64,000 bases of DNA from Kitasatospora azatica KCTC 9699. GTDB lineage: Bacteria; Actinomycetota; Actinomycetes; Streptomycetales; Streptomycetaceae. Below are positions 41,260-49,424 of the stretch, one piece after another. Made by a program: the position numbers and the translations under genes. Below the pieces are notes generated by a model. It was not told the origin of the DNA. It worked only from the letters and a program-made list of their open reading frames with translations, and searched no databases. Positions within the stretch are counted from its first letter, which is position 1, and the number at the start of each line of letters is the position of its first letter. The stretch spans positions 2,914,001 through 2,978,000 of the forward strand of contig NZ_JQMO01000003.1 in assembly GCF_000744785.1 (NCBI RefSeq), given 5' to 3'.

Positions 41260-42447
41260 ATGCGCGCGTCCGTTATCAGCCGTTTCGCGAATTTCGTCAC
41301 CGTCGGCGCCGAGGGTCGTGCCGCCAGCTCGTGGGCGCCGCGCCTGGCCGTGTCGGTGCCGCTGGCCGCGATCGTGGCCGTCGGCGCGGTCGGCTGCTCC
41401 GACCCGAAGGCGGACAACGCCGCCGCCAAGCCGAGTGCCACGCCGAGCGTGAGCGCCTCGGCCGTGCCGTCCGCCGTGCCGTCCACCGTCCCGTCCGCCG
41501 CGCCGACTTCGGCCGCGCCGAGCACCCCGGCGCCCGCGCCGAGCACGGCCACCCCGACGCCTCCGGCGCCCACCACCCTCGCGCCGACCACCCCGGCGCA
41601 GGCGCCGGCCGCGCGCCGCAGCACCGCCCCCGCCGCCCCCGTCAACACCCACGGCTCACTGACCGTCAGCAACGGCACCGGCTCGGTCTGGATCGACGGG
41701 CGCTGGACCGGCTTCGGCTCCCCGGTCCGCGACCTCGCCTGGTCCCCGGACGGCAGCCAGGCCGCCTTCGTCGACGGCGTGGGCGACCTGATCGTCACCG
41801 GCCCGAACGGCCAGGGCCGCATGGCGGCCCGCAACCCCGGCGGCCAGACCTGGTCGCACCCCACCTGGCAGGTGGCCGCGGCCGACCCGCGGGACCAGCT
41901 CCCGGCCAAGAACAACATCATCTTCACGGTCGCCGAGGGAGGCACCACCCGGCTGGTCAAGGTGCCCGCCACCGCCCACGAGGGCACCCCGACCGTGCTC
42001 CCGCTGGGCGGCTACTCCGACCCGGACCAGCCCCCGATGCCGCAGACCGGCAACACCTGGGCGAACGCCGCCGGCGGTCAGGGCAGGGCCGTCTACGCGA
42101 ACAGCGGCGACGGGCAGGTCTACCTCCGGGACGACAACCTGCGCGAGCAGGGCGGCGCGCTCACCAAGGGCTCCGAGCCCGCGCTGTCCCACGACGCCGA
42201 GTCGGTGGTCTTCGTCCGCTCGGTCGACGGCCACGACCACCTCTTCGTCGAGAGGGTGTACGGCAAGACCGCCCCCAAGGACCTGACCCCGCACGCGACC
42301 ACGGACTACACCGAGCCCGCCTGGTCCCCCGACGGCGCGGTGATCGCCGCCCGCACCCCGGCCGGCATCGTCATCGTCCACGCCGACGGGTCCGGCACCC
42401 CCGCCCTGGCCACGACCGTCACCGGCCTGCCCGCCTACCGGGGCTGA
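41260..42447 (+). CDS. Envelope protein with beta-propeller-like domain (ECF regulon)
   Basis: Protein of 395 residues. The N-terminus (MRASVISRFANFVTVGAEGR) is followed by a hydrophobic stretch ending AVGAVGCSD, an unusual late signal/anchor with a lipobox-like AVGC at about residue 46. A Pro/Ala/Ser/Thr linker (about 50-130) leads to a C-terminal repeat domain resembling TolB/WD-type propellers (LAWSPDGSQAAFVDGVGDLI, AWSPDGAVIAARTPAGIVIV). The N-terminal 60 residues are paralogous to the protein at 44345. The ATG at 41260 follows TTGGGGGG. It should be exported and tethered to the membrane, and is a predicted target of the local ECF sigma factor. Confidence 0.75.
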   Translation: MRASVISRFANFVTVGAEGRAASSWAPRLAVSVPLAAIVAVGAVGCSDPKADNAAAKPSATPSVSASAVPSAVPSTVPSAAPTSAAPSTPAPAPSTATPTPPAPTTLAPTTPAQAPAARRSTAPAAPVNTHGSLTVSNGTGSVWIDGRWTGFGSPVRDLAWSPDGSQAAFVDGVGDLIVTGPNGQGRMAARNPGGQTWSHPTWQVAAADPRDQLPAKNNIIFTVAEGGTTRLVKVPATAHEGTPTVLPLGGYSDPDQPPMPQTGNTWANAAGGQGRAVYANSGDGQVYLRDDNLREQGGALTKGSEPALSHDAESVVFVRSVDGHDHLFVERVYGKTAPKDLTPHATTDYTEPAWSPDGAVIAARTPAGIVIVHADGSGTPALATTVTGLPAYRG

Positions 42448-43022
42448 CGCTGCGCCAGCTCGGCTTCCAGCTCGGCCAGGTGCTCGTCGGCCGCCGCGTG
42501 CGGCAGGAACTCGACCACGTCGAGGAACCGGAAGAGCACCTGGCTCGCGGTGATCCCGAACTCGTAGTCGGCGAACCCCACCACCGCCCCCGTGCCACCG
42601 CGCGCCGCACCGCGCACCACGTGCGCGGTCAGCTCCGACGATCCGTCAGCCGACAGGCCGCGCCGGGCGTTCGGGCGCGCCAGGTACGGGCAGACCATCG
42701 AGGCGTAGAGCATGCAGGCGCGATGCCCGGGACCCTCCAGGGTCGGCGCCATGTTCCGGTACGGACGCCCCTCGGCCAGGGCTTCGGCGATCGCCGCGCT
42801 CTCCGTCGCGCCCACCACCCGCCACACCGGCCCCTTGGGCATCAGCACATTGCAGACCGAGCAGAGCCGACCGCGAGCACAGTCGGCGCTGCGCCCGTAG
42901 TCCGTCAACGCGAACTGCGGCTCCTCCCCGGTCCACGGGGTGATCGCCGGAACGGGGTAGCCGCGGGTGTCGCGGGGCCTGGCCTGCACGGCCTGCGGCA
43001 TGGGGACGGAGTCGAAGCGCAC
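42435..43022 (-). CDS. Unknown Cys-containing protein
   Basis: Protein of 195 residues, no family recognised. It holds YGRSADCARGRLCSVCNVLM and EGPGHRACMLYASMVCPYLA, spacings that could bind zinc. No membrane segment. The C-terminus ends in an acidic/Arg-rich helix (DEHLAELEAELAQRQPR). The stop overlaps the end of the envelope gene by 13 bases. The GTG start is uncertain; an ATG lies 21 bases inside. Confidence 0.7.
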   Translation of the reverse strand: MRFDSVPMPQAVQARPRDTRGYPVPAITPWTGEEPQFALTDYGRSADCARGRLCSVCNVLMPKGPVWRVVGATESAAIAEALAEGRPYRNMAPTLEGPGHRACMLYASMVCPYLARPNARRGLSADGSSELTAHVVRGAARGGTGAVVGFADYEFGITASQVLFRFLDVVEFLPHAAADEHLAELEAELAQRQPR

Positions 43023-43073
43023 CCCTCATCCCTATCAGCCGACGGCCGGTCAGTACACCCGAGGCGACAGGCC

Positions 43074-44111
43074 CTAGGCCACCCCGCGCCCGAAGCTGCG
43101 CCGGTAGGCGGTGGGGGAGGTCCGCATGGTGCGCCCGAAGTGGTGGCGGTAGGTGGCCGCGCTCTCGAAGCCGACCGCGGTGGCGATCTCCTCCACCGTG
43201 CCGTCCAGCGACTCCAGCAGCGGCAGGCTGGCCGCGATCCGCTGGGTGACCACCCAGCGCATCGGACTGGTGCCGTTGCGGGCCGTGAAGTGGCGCAGGT
43301 AGGAACGGTCGGACATGGTGGCGGCTCGGGCCAGCAGCGAAATGGTCAGCGGGGCCGAGAGGTTCTCCATCGCCCACTGCATGCTGCGGGTGATCCCGTC
43401 GTCCTCCTCGTCGACCGGCTTGACCGCGGCCTCGATGAACTGCGCCTGGCCGCCGTCGCGGTGCGGCGGCACCACGAACCGGCGGGCCACCGTGTTGGCC
43501 ACCCTGGCGCCGTGGTCCTTGCGGATCAGGTGCAGGCACAGGTCGATGCCGGCCGCGCTGCCGGCGCTGGTGAGCAGCTCTCCGTTGTCCACGTAGAGCA
43601 CGTCCGGGTTGACCCGCACCGCCGGATAGTTCTGCCGCAGCAGTTCGGCGTAGCGCCAGTGGGTGGTGGCCTCCTTGCCGTCCAGCAGCCCGGCGGCGGC
43701 CAGCGCGAAGGCACCCGAGCAGATCGAGACGATCCGGGCGCCGCGCTCGTGCGCCGTGCGCAGCGCGCGGATCAGCCCGGGGGAGACTTCACCGCTGAAC
43801 GCGTTGGGCACGCCCACCACGATCACGGTGTCGGCGGCCGCCAGCTCGTCCAGTCCGTGATGGGCCGTCAGCGAGAAGCCGCCGAGTGCGCCCAGCGGCC
43901 GGCCCGGCTCGTCGGCGCAGACCTTCAGCCCGTACCAGGGCGCGGCCAGCAGCCCCGCCAGCTCCGGCCGGGCCAGCCCGAAGACCTCGACCACCACGCC
44001 GAGTTCGAACGGCGCCATGCCGTCGAAGGCGTACACCGCCACCGTGTGCACCGGCTCGGGCCGCCGGGAGATCACCACCGGGACCGGCTGTGGCCTGCGC
44101 TGTTCTGCCAT
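43074..44111 (-). CDS. GlxA-family regulator (DJ-1/PfpI plus AraC domains)
   Basis: Protein of 345 residues. The N-terminal DJ-1/PfpI-like domain (HTVAVYAFDGMAPFELGVVV, FSLTAHHGLDELAAADTVIV, ARIVSICSGAFALAAAGLLD) keeps the nucleophile-elbow cysteine in CSGAF, a sensing domain in this family. The C-terminal AraC domain has two helix-turn-helix units (ISLLARAATMSDRSYLRHFT, then TVEEIATAVGFESAATYRHH). The ATG at 44111 is preferred; an upstream extension (19 codons) lacks similarity. It diverges from the second envelope gene. Target unknown. Confidence 0.93.
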   Translation of the reverse strand: MAEQRRPQPVPVVISRRPEPVHTVAVYAFDGMAPFELGVVVEVFGLARPELAGLLAAPWYGLKVCADEPGRPLGALGGFSLTAHHGLDELAAADTVIVVGVPNAFSGEVSPGLIRALRTAHERGARIVSICSGAFALAAAGLLDGKEATTHWRYAELLRQNYPAVRVNPDVLYVDNGELLTSAGSAAGIDLCLHLIRKDHGARVANTVARRFVVPPHRDGGQAQFIEAAVKPVDEEDDGITRSMQWAMENLSAPLTISLLARAATMSDRSYLRHFTARNGTSPMRWVVTQRIAASLPLLESLDGTVEEIATAVGFESAATYRHHFGRTMRTSPTAYRRSFGRGVA

Positions 44112-44215
44112 GGAGCGGCCCCCTGACGTACGTGGCGGGATCTTGGCGAGTGTAGCTGTCGGCGCCACCGGGGACCGTCGGCCGCGCCGCGCGAAAAATT
44201 TCCGAAGTCACCTGC

Positions 44216-44238
44216 AACCCCCTCGGGGGATGGACGTC
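44216..44238 (+). promoter_or_regulatory. ECF sigma promoter AAC-N16-CGTC (copy 2)
   Basis: AAC (44216-44218), 16 bases, CGTC (44235-44238). The block from GAAGTCACCTGC through AGAGCAAGGGGA is identical to copy 1. It precedes the second envelope gene by about 105 bases. Confidence 0.75.
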
Positions 44239-44244
44239 TATCAA

Positions 44245-44302
44245 GGTGAGAGCAAGGGGAAACGGGACCGGCGGAGCCGGACAGCGCCGGGTCGCTCTCA
44301 TC
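44245..44302 (+). ncRNA. Structured 5' leader, copy 2
   Basis: GTGAGAGC (44246-44253) pairs with GCTCTCAT (44294-44301, one G-U). The inner hairpin is CCGGC-GGA-GCCGG. Same layout as copy 1 with different loop bases and one extra A in the 5' strand. Function inferred only from conservation between paralogous leaders. Confidence 0.4.
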
Positions 44303-44344
44303 ACTCACTTCCGATCACTTCTCACGTCCCTTGGGGGGCCTGCC

Positions 44345-45583
44345 ATGCGTGCGTCCGTTATCAAGCGTTTTGCGAAGAACATCACCGTCGGCGAGCAGGT
44401 TGCTCGGGACACCTCCTGGACCCGCCGGCTGGCCACCACCGTGCCGCTGGTCGCGATCGTGGCGGTCGGTGCGGTGGGGTGCAGCGGTGGCGCCGAGCAC
44501 GGCAGCGCGGCGGCGGCACCGACCAAGGCGGCGGCGGTCGCGCCGACCGGCAGCACCCCGAGCACCCCGGAGCCCACCAGCCCCGCGCCCACCACGCCCA
44601 CCACCCCCGCGCCGGCCGCCCCGACCACTGCCCCGACCACGGCCGCGAAGCCCGCGCAGGCCCCGGTCCGCCCCGCCTCCGCCACGGACCCCGGCAAGGA
44701 GGTCGCGATCCGCATCGACGGCCTCGCCGAGGGCGAGAAGCTGGCCGCCGGCGGCGCGCCGACCACCTTCTCGGTGACCTTCAGCAACGTCAGCGACCAC
44801 GCCCTCGCCGGCCTCGCGCCCTCGGTGTCGACCGCCCCCTTCGCTGGCGCCCGCTGCCAGCTGATCCAGGGCCAGGCGCAGGGGACCCTGCAGCGCAAGG
44901 ACGGTGACAGCTGGACGGACGTGGTCCTCAGCGAGGGCACCGGCATGGACTACACCCAGGCGGGCAAGGACGTGGCCTTCGCGCTGGCCCCGGGGGCCGG
45001 CCGGACGATCCAGTACCGGCTGGCGCTGTCGGCCGACAACGGCCCGGCGCCGCTGACCCTGGACGCCCGCGCCTTCGCCGCGGACCGGAACTTCGCCCTC
45101 TACGGCCTGCTCGACCGTCACCTCACGGTGGTCGACCCGCACCGCCCCACCGCCTCGATGCCCACCATGACCCCGATCCCGACCTCGGTCACGGTCGGCG
45201 GCCCGGCCGTGCAGATCGAGGACTCGCCGGGGAACTTCACCGCCGCGCCGTTCACCTCGCTGGCCCCGCTGCTGACCTTCGCGCCCTCGGCCGGACGGTT
45301 GAGGCCGCAGGACCTGACCGTCGAGGCCCAGGTGGCGGGCGGCTGGCGCAAGCTGGCGGTGCAGCAGGACTGCGCGGGTGAACTCACCGTGGACACCAGC
45401 TCGCTGGCCCAGCCGCTGGAGAACGGCCAGTACGGCCGGGTCACCAACTACCTGTTCCGCTTCTCGGCCGCGCCGAGCCTCGACCCGGCCGTCACCTCGC
45501 TGACCGTCTCGACCGGTGCGCTGGCCGACGGCCACTACGCGGGGCCGGTCGGCACTCAGGTCGCCGTCCACCGCCAGGGCTGA
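44345..45583 (+). CDS. Second envelope protein of the ECF regulon
   Basis: Protein of 412 residues. The N-terminal part MRASVIKRFAKNITVGEQVA and the anchor ending AVGAVGCSG match the protein at 41260. A Pro/Ala/Thr linker follows. The first beta domain (about 115-250; VAIRIDGLAEGEKLAAGG, FSVTFSNVSDHALAGLAP, TLQRKDGDSWTDVVLSEG, FALAPGAGRTIQYRLALSAD) resembles the C-terminal domain of the anti-sigma-like protein at 46325 and the domain of the wall protein at 36536. A second beta region ends the protein. Exported and anchored, function unknown. The ATG has the TTGGGGGG ribosome site shared with copy 1. Confidence 0.75.
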   Translation: MRASVIKRFAKNITVGEQVARDTSWTRRLATTVPLVAIVAVGAVGCSGGAEHGSAAAAPTKAAAVAPTGSTPSTPEPTSPAPTTPTTPAPAAPTTAPTTAAKPAQAPVRPASATDPGKEVAIRIDGLAEGEKLAAGGAPTTFSVTFSNVSDHALAGLAPSVSTAPFAGARCQLIQGQAQGTLQRKDGDSWTDVVLSEGTGMDYTQAGKDVAFALAPGAGRTIQYRLALSADNGPAPLTLDARAFAADRNFALYGLLDRHLTVVDPHRPTASMPTMTPIPTSVTVGGPAVQIEDSPGNFTAAPFTSLAPLLTFAPSAGRLRPQDLTVEAQVAGGWRKLAVQQDCAGELTVDTSSLAQPLENGQYGRVTNYLFRFSAAPSLDPAVTSLTVSTGALADGHYAGPVGTQVAVHRQG

Positions 45584-45662
45584 CAGTGCCACAATTCCGC
45601 TGATCACGAACCTTGATCAGTTCTGAAGGCTCGCCGCCGTCTCTTGGGAAAGCAGATCACGC

Positions 45663-46328
45663 ATGTCGATAGCCGCAGTGCCGGGCCGTCCGGGGGGAAG
45701 CTTCGGGCCGGCGGGAGGCTTGCTGGCCGGCCTGAAGCTGTTGTTCGGCGCCCTGGGGCCCGCACCGGCCGAGGAGGACGCACCGCAGCGCCGTCGCGCC
45801 GGATTCCGCCTGCTGCGCGGCGGCCGGGCCGAGAGCGAGGAGCGGCCCACCGTCACCGACCTCTACCACGCGCACCGGCTCAGCCTGGTCCGCACGGCGC
45901 TCCTGCTGGTGGACCACCAGGACCAGGCCGAGGACGTGGTGCAGGAGGCCTTCACCGCGCTCTACCAGAAGTACGGCGAGCAACTCGACGACCTGGACAA
46001 CGCGCTGGGCTACCTGCGGACCTCGGTGGTGAACGGCGCCCGCTCGGTGCTGCGCCGCCGCCGCACGGCCCGCGAGTACGTGCCGCCGCACGAGGCGGAC
46101 GCCGAGTCGGCCGAGGACCACGCGGTGCTCAACGACGAGCACCGCCGGGTGGTGGTCGCGCTGCGGGAGCTGACCGAGCGCCAGCGCGAGGTGCTGGTGC
46201 TGCGCTACTGGTCGGATCTGTCGGAGGCACAGATCGCCGAGGCTCTTGGCCTGTCGCGAGGCGCCGTCAAGTCCACCGCCAGTCGGGCCCTGGATGCCCT
46301 GGAGAAGGAGCTGGAGAAGGTTCGATGA
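45663..46328 (+). CDS. ECF RNA polymerase sigma factor (SigE-like group)
   Basis: Protein of 221 residues. Residues 1-55 are a nonconserved, Gly/Ala/Arg-rich N-terminal extension. Region 2 (LYHAHRLSLVRTALLLVDHQ, AEDVVQEAFTALYQKY, LGYLRTSVVNGARSVLRRRR) and region 4 (LTERQREVLVLRYWSDLSEA, QIAEALGLSRGAVKSTASRA) are complete. It is coupled by ATGA to a membrane protein that is probably its anti-sigma factor. Upstream there are two matching AAC-N16-CGTC promoters in front of the envelope genes; its own 80-base upstream region has no such element, so it may be expressed from elsewhere. Confidence 0.93.
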   Translation: MSIAAVPGRPGGSFGPAGGLLAGLKLLFGALGPAPAEEDAPQRRRAGFRLLRGGRAESEERPTVTDLYHAHRLSLVRTALLLVDHQDQAEDVVQEAFTALYQKYGEQLDDLDNALGYLRTSVVNGARSVLRRRRTAREYVPPHEADAESAEDHAVLNDEHRRVVVALRELTERQREVLVLRYWSDLSEAQIAEALGLSRGAVKSTASRALDALEKELEKVR

Positions 46329-47713
46329 CCGAGCAGAAGCGACCTTTCGGCGACGACGGCCCCGGTGACACCCCGCTGGAGCTGCTGCTGCGCGAGGCGC
46401 TGGCGGCCCGCGCCGGGCAGGTCACCGCCAACGACCTGCGCCCCGAGGCCCCGCCGGCCCGCCGGGTGCGCCGGATCCGGCCGCTGTACACCGTGGCGCT
46501 GCCGCTGGTCGGCCTCGCGGCGGCGGCCTCGATCGGCTACCTGGGCTTCCAGGGCAGCCCGGTGGCCAAGCACGAGACCCCGGCCCCGGCGGCCAGCGTG
46601 GACGTGACGCCGACGCCGGCCCCGGCGCCGACCCCGAGCACCGCCGCGCCCAGCGCGTCGGCGGGCATCGACCCGGCGGCCGTCGGCGAGTCGCCGAGCG
46701 GCACCACCACCGGCCGCAGCAGTGCGCCCGCCGTGGCCCCGTACAGCTGGAACGGCATCAGCTTCCCGGTGCCGGCGGGCTGGACGGTCGAGCAGCAGGG
46801 CCCCACCATGCTCTGCGCGTTGCCGCCGAGCGGGAAGACGCTGCCGGCCGGCTTCGACTGCGAGCCGTACGGCGTCCGGATCGCCGCGTACAACACTCCG
46901 GAGCAGGTCCACAACGCGACGTGGCCCAACCGCTACGACGTCTGGTACAAGAACGCCGACCAGCACCAGCCGGCCTGCTACGACTGGGACAGCCCACGCG
47001 CCGGCGGGGCCCAGACCCTGCAGCAGTACTCCTTCTCGGCGGCGGTGCTGGCACAGCTGCCGGTCGACGAGGCCACCTGGCAGCTGGCCTGCGACGGGGG
47101 CGGAAAGTTCACCGCCCGTCGCTGGTCCTTCGGGCCGCAGGAGGTGTTCATCTCGGCCATGGGGCTCAGCGCGGACTACGAGCCCGACCTCCAGTCCCTG
47201 CTCTCCGGCCTCGACATGACGCTGCGTCAGAACCCGTTGTCGGGGACCACGGAGCGCAATGTCGCGATCACCTTCGACGGGCTGACCCGGGGGGAGCAGA
47301 TCCCGGCCGGCTCGACCGTGACGTTCTCGGTGACCTGGACCAACATCGGCTCGGTCGACTACGGCACGGTGCTGCCCGCAGCCGCCGGTGAGCAGTTCGA
47401 CGGGAACGGCTCGACGGGCACGCAGCCGAATCCGGTCCTCGGCACCCTGGAGCGCCAGGACGGGACCACCTGGACGAAGCTGCCCGCGACCATCTTCGGT
47501 TCCGCGATGGACTTCGCCCACACCAGCCAGGCCGCGGCCTTCAAGCTGGCGCCGGGCGAGCACCACACGGTCACCTACCGGCTGACCCTGGACCCGAAGA
47601 ACGGAACGGGCACCCTGCCGCTGCACGCCGCGGCGTACCTCCCGGCGGACGGGACCGCGTCGATGGCAACCGTCGGTGAGGCCTTCTTCCCCGTGGTGAT
47701 CGCCGCCAAGTGA
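46325..47713 (+). CDS. Probable membrane anti-sigma factor with sensor domain
   Basis: Protein of 462 residues. Cytoplasmic part 1-55 (PLELLLREALAARAGQVTAN) is short and lacks the HxxxCxxC zinc motif. One membrane helix (about 57-78; VALPLVGLAAAASIGYLGF) is followed by a Pro/Ala/Thr linker, a domain with YSWNGISFPVPAGWTVEQQG and paired cysteines, and a C-terminal beta domain (NVAITFDGLTRGEQIPAGST, VTFSVTWTNIGSVDYGTVLP, LERQDGTTWTKLPATI, FKLAPGEHHTVTYRLTLDPK) like that of the second envelope protein. ATGA coupling to the sigma gene implies it binds the sigma factor; that role is inferred. Confidence 0.7.
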   Translation: MTEQKRPFGDDGPGDTPLELLLREALAARAGQVTANDLRPEAPPARRVRRIRPLYTVALPLVGLAAAASIGYLGFQGSPVAKHETPAPAASVDVTPTPAPAPTPSTAAPSASAGIDPAAVGESPSGTTTGRSSAPAVAPYSWNGISFPVPAGWTVEQQGPTMLCALPPSGKTLPAGFDCEPYGVRIAAYNTPEQVHNATWPNRYDVWYKNADQHQPACYDWDSPRAGGAQTLQQYSFSAAVLAQLPVDEATWQLACDGGGKFTARRWSFGPQEVFISAMGLSADYEPDLQSLLSGLDMTLRQNPLSGTTERNVAITFDGLTRGEQIPAGSTVTFSVTWTNIGSVDYGTVLPAAAGEQFDGNGSTGTQPNPVLGTLERQDGTTWTKLPATIFGSAMDFAHTSQAAAFKLAPGEHHTVTYRLTLDPKNGTGTLPLHAAAYLPADGTASMATVGEAFFPVVIAAK

Positions 47714-47716
47714 AAC

Positions 47717-47763
47717 GACGAGCGCGCCGCCCCGGTGGGTACTACCGGGGCGGCGCGCTCGTC
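47717..47763. terminator. Bidirectional terminator
   Basis: A perfect 20-bp stem (47717-47736 with 47744-47763) with a 7-base loop sits between the convergent anti-sigma-like and aminopeptidase genes. Confidence 0.88.
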
Positions 47764-47793
47764 TGCTGTTGTGCGGCAGGTCAGCCGACCAGC

Positions 47794-49290
47794 TCAGCCA
47801 GTCAGCTCGGCCATCCACGCCTCGACGTCCGCCGAGGTGCGGGGCAGCCCGGCCGACAGGTTCTCGTTGCCGTCGGCGGTCACCAGGATGTCGTCCTCGA
47901 TCCGCACCCCGATGCCCCGGTACTCCTCGGGCACGGTCAGGTCGTCCAGCTGGAAGTACAGGCCCGGCTCGACGGTCAGGCACATGCCCGGCTCGAGCTG
48001 CGCGTCCACGTACTGCTCGCGGCGCGCGTGGGCGCAGTCGTGCACGTCCAGGCCGAGCATGTGGCCGGTGCCGTGCAGGGTCCAGCGGCGCTGCAGGCCG
48101 AGCTCGAGCACCTTCTCGACGTCGTAGACCGAGGCGTCCAGCAGGCCCCAGGCGAGCAGGTGCTCGGCCAGCACGCGCTGGGCGGCGTCGTGGAAGTCGC
48201 GGAACCGGCCGCCGGGCTGGACGGCCGCGATGCCGGCCTCCTGGGCGGCGTACACGGCGTCGTAGATCTGGCGCTGCAGCGGCGAGAAGGTCCCGTTGAT
48301 CGGCAGCGTGCGGGTGACGTCGGCGGTGTAGAGGGTGCTGGTCTCCACGCCGGCGTCCAGCAGCAGCAGCTCGCCGGGACGGACCTCGCCGTCGTTGCGC
48401 ACCCAGTGCAGGGTGGTGGCGTGCGGGCCGGCGGCGGCGATCGAGCCGTAGCCGACGTCGTTGCCCTCGACCCGGGCGCGGCGCCAGAAGGTGCCCTCGA
48501 TCCAGCGCTCGGAGGTGGCCACGGCCTGGCTCAACTCCCGCACCACGTCGGTGAATCCGTTGACGGTGGCGGCGCAGGCGGCGCGCAGCTGGCCGATCTC
48601 CCAGTCGTCCTTGACCAGTCGCAGGCCGCTGAGGAAGACCTTCAGCTCGTCGTCGCGCTCCTCGTCGGTGCCGAGCGCGGCCTGCAGCGCGGCGTCGTAG
48701 CCGCGCACCATCCGGGTGGGCACGGCGGTGTCGGCGGCCAGCTCCTCGGCGGCCTCGCGCACGTCGCGGGCGGGCAGCCCGAGCAGCGCCTCGGCCTCGG
48801 TCAGGCTGTGCCGCCGGCCGACCCACAGCTCGCCCTGGCCGTCCAGCCAGAACTCGCCGTTCTCCCGGTTGGAGCGGGGCAGCCGGTAGAGCACCGCGTC
48901 GTGGCCGCCGGCGGCGACGGGGTTGAGGACCAGGACGGCGTCCTCGGTCTGGTCGCCGGTCAGGTGCACGTACTCGCTCGCGGCGCGGAACGAGTACTCG
49001 GTGTCGTTGGCCCGGGTGCGCAGGTTGCCGGCCGGGACCACCAGGCGCTCACCCGGGAACGCGGCGGACAGCGCGGCCCGGCGGGCGGCGGCGTAGGAGG
49101 CCTGCTCGAGCGGCTGCAGGTCGCGCAGCTCGGTGTCGGCCCAGCCGCCCTTCATGGAGGCCGCGAGCTCGTCGGAGACCTCGCCGTAGAGCCCGTTCTT
49201 GCGGCCCTTGATCGGCTGGTCCGCCGCGTCCTCCTCGGTGCCGGCCCCTTCGGGGTTCTCGGCCACTGCCGGGGTGCGGTCCTCGGTCAC
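47794..49290 (-). CDS. pepP: Xaa-Pro aminopeptidase (M24 family)
   Basis: Protein of 498 residues. An N-terminal aminopeptidase P domain (LEQASYAAARRAALSAAFPG, RANDTEYSFRAASEYVHLTG) is followed by the M24 dimetal peptidase domain with LLLLDAGVETSTLYTADVTR (first metal Asp pair), HGTGHMLGLDVHD (His), LTVEPGLYF (Glu) and GIGVRIEDDILVT (Glu). It removes N-terminal residues before proline. The GTG at 49290 has AAGGAGG 8 bases upstream; earlier in-frame starts lack it. A 40-residue acidic N-terminal extension is present. Confidence 0.93.
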   Translation of the reverse strand: MTEDRTPAVAENPEGAGTEEDAADQPIKGRKNGLYGEVSDELAASMKGGWADTELRDLQPLEQASYAAARRAALSAAFPGERLVVPAGNLRTRANDTEYSFRAASEYVHLTGDQTEDAVLVLNPVAAGGHDAVLYRLPRSNRENGEFWLDGQGELWVGRRHSLTEAEALLGLPARDVREAAEELAADTAVPTRMVRGYDAALQAALGTDEERDDELKVFLSGLRLVKDDWEIGQLRAACAATVNGFTDVVRELSQAVATSERWIEGTFWRRARVEGNDVGYGSIAAAGPHATTLHWVRNDGEVRPGELLLLDAGVETSTLYTADVTRTLPINGTFSPLQRQIYDAVYAAQEAGIAAVQPGGRFRDFHDAAQRVLAEHLLAWGLLDASVYDVEKVLELGLQRRWTLHGTGHMLGLDVHDCAHARREQYVDAQLEPGMCLTVEPGLYFQLDDLTVPEEYRGIGVRIEDDILVTADGNENLSAGLPRTSADVEAWMAELTG

Positions 49291-49424
49291 GTTCGTCGCC
49301 TCCTTGCGAGTCACCCCGCCCTCGGCGGGTCGGATCGCGACTCGGACGGGGCGGCTTGCGCGTCCCATGGTACGGAGCCGGTACCGATCAGCCGTTCGGG
49401 AGGGGGCGGCGCTCCTTGCTCGAA

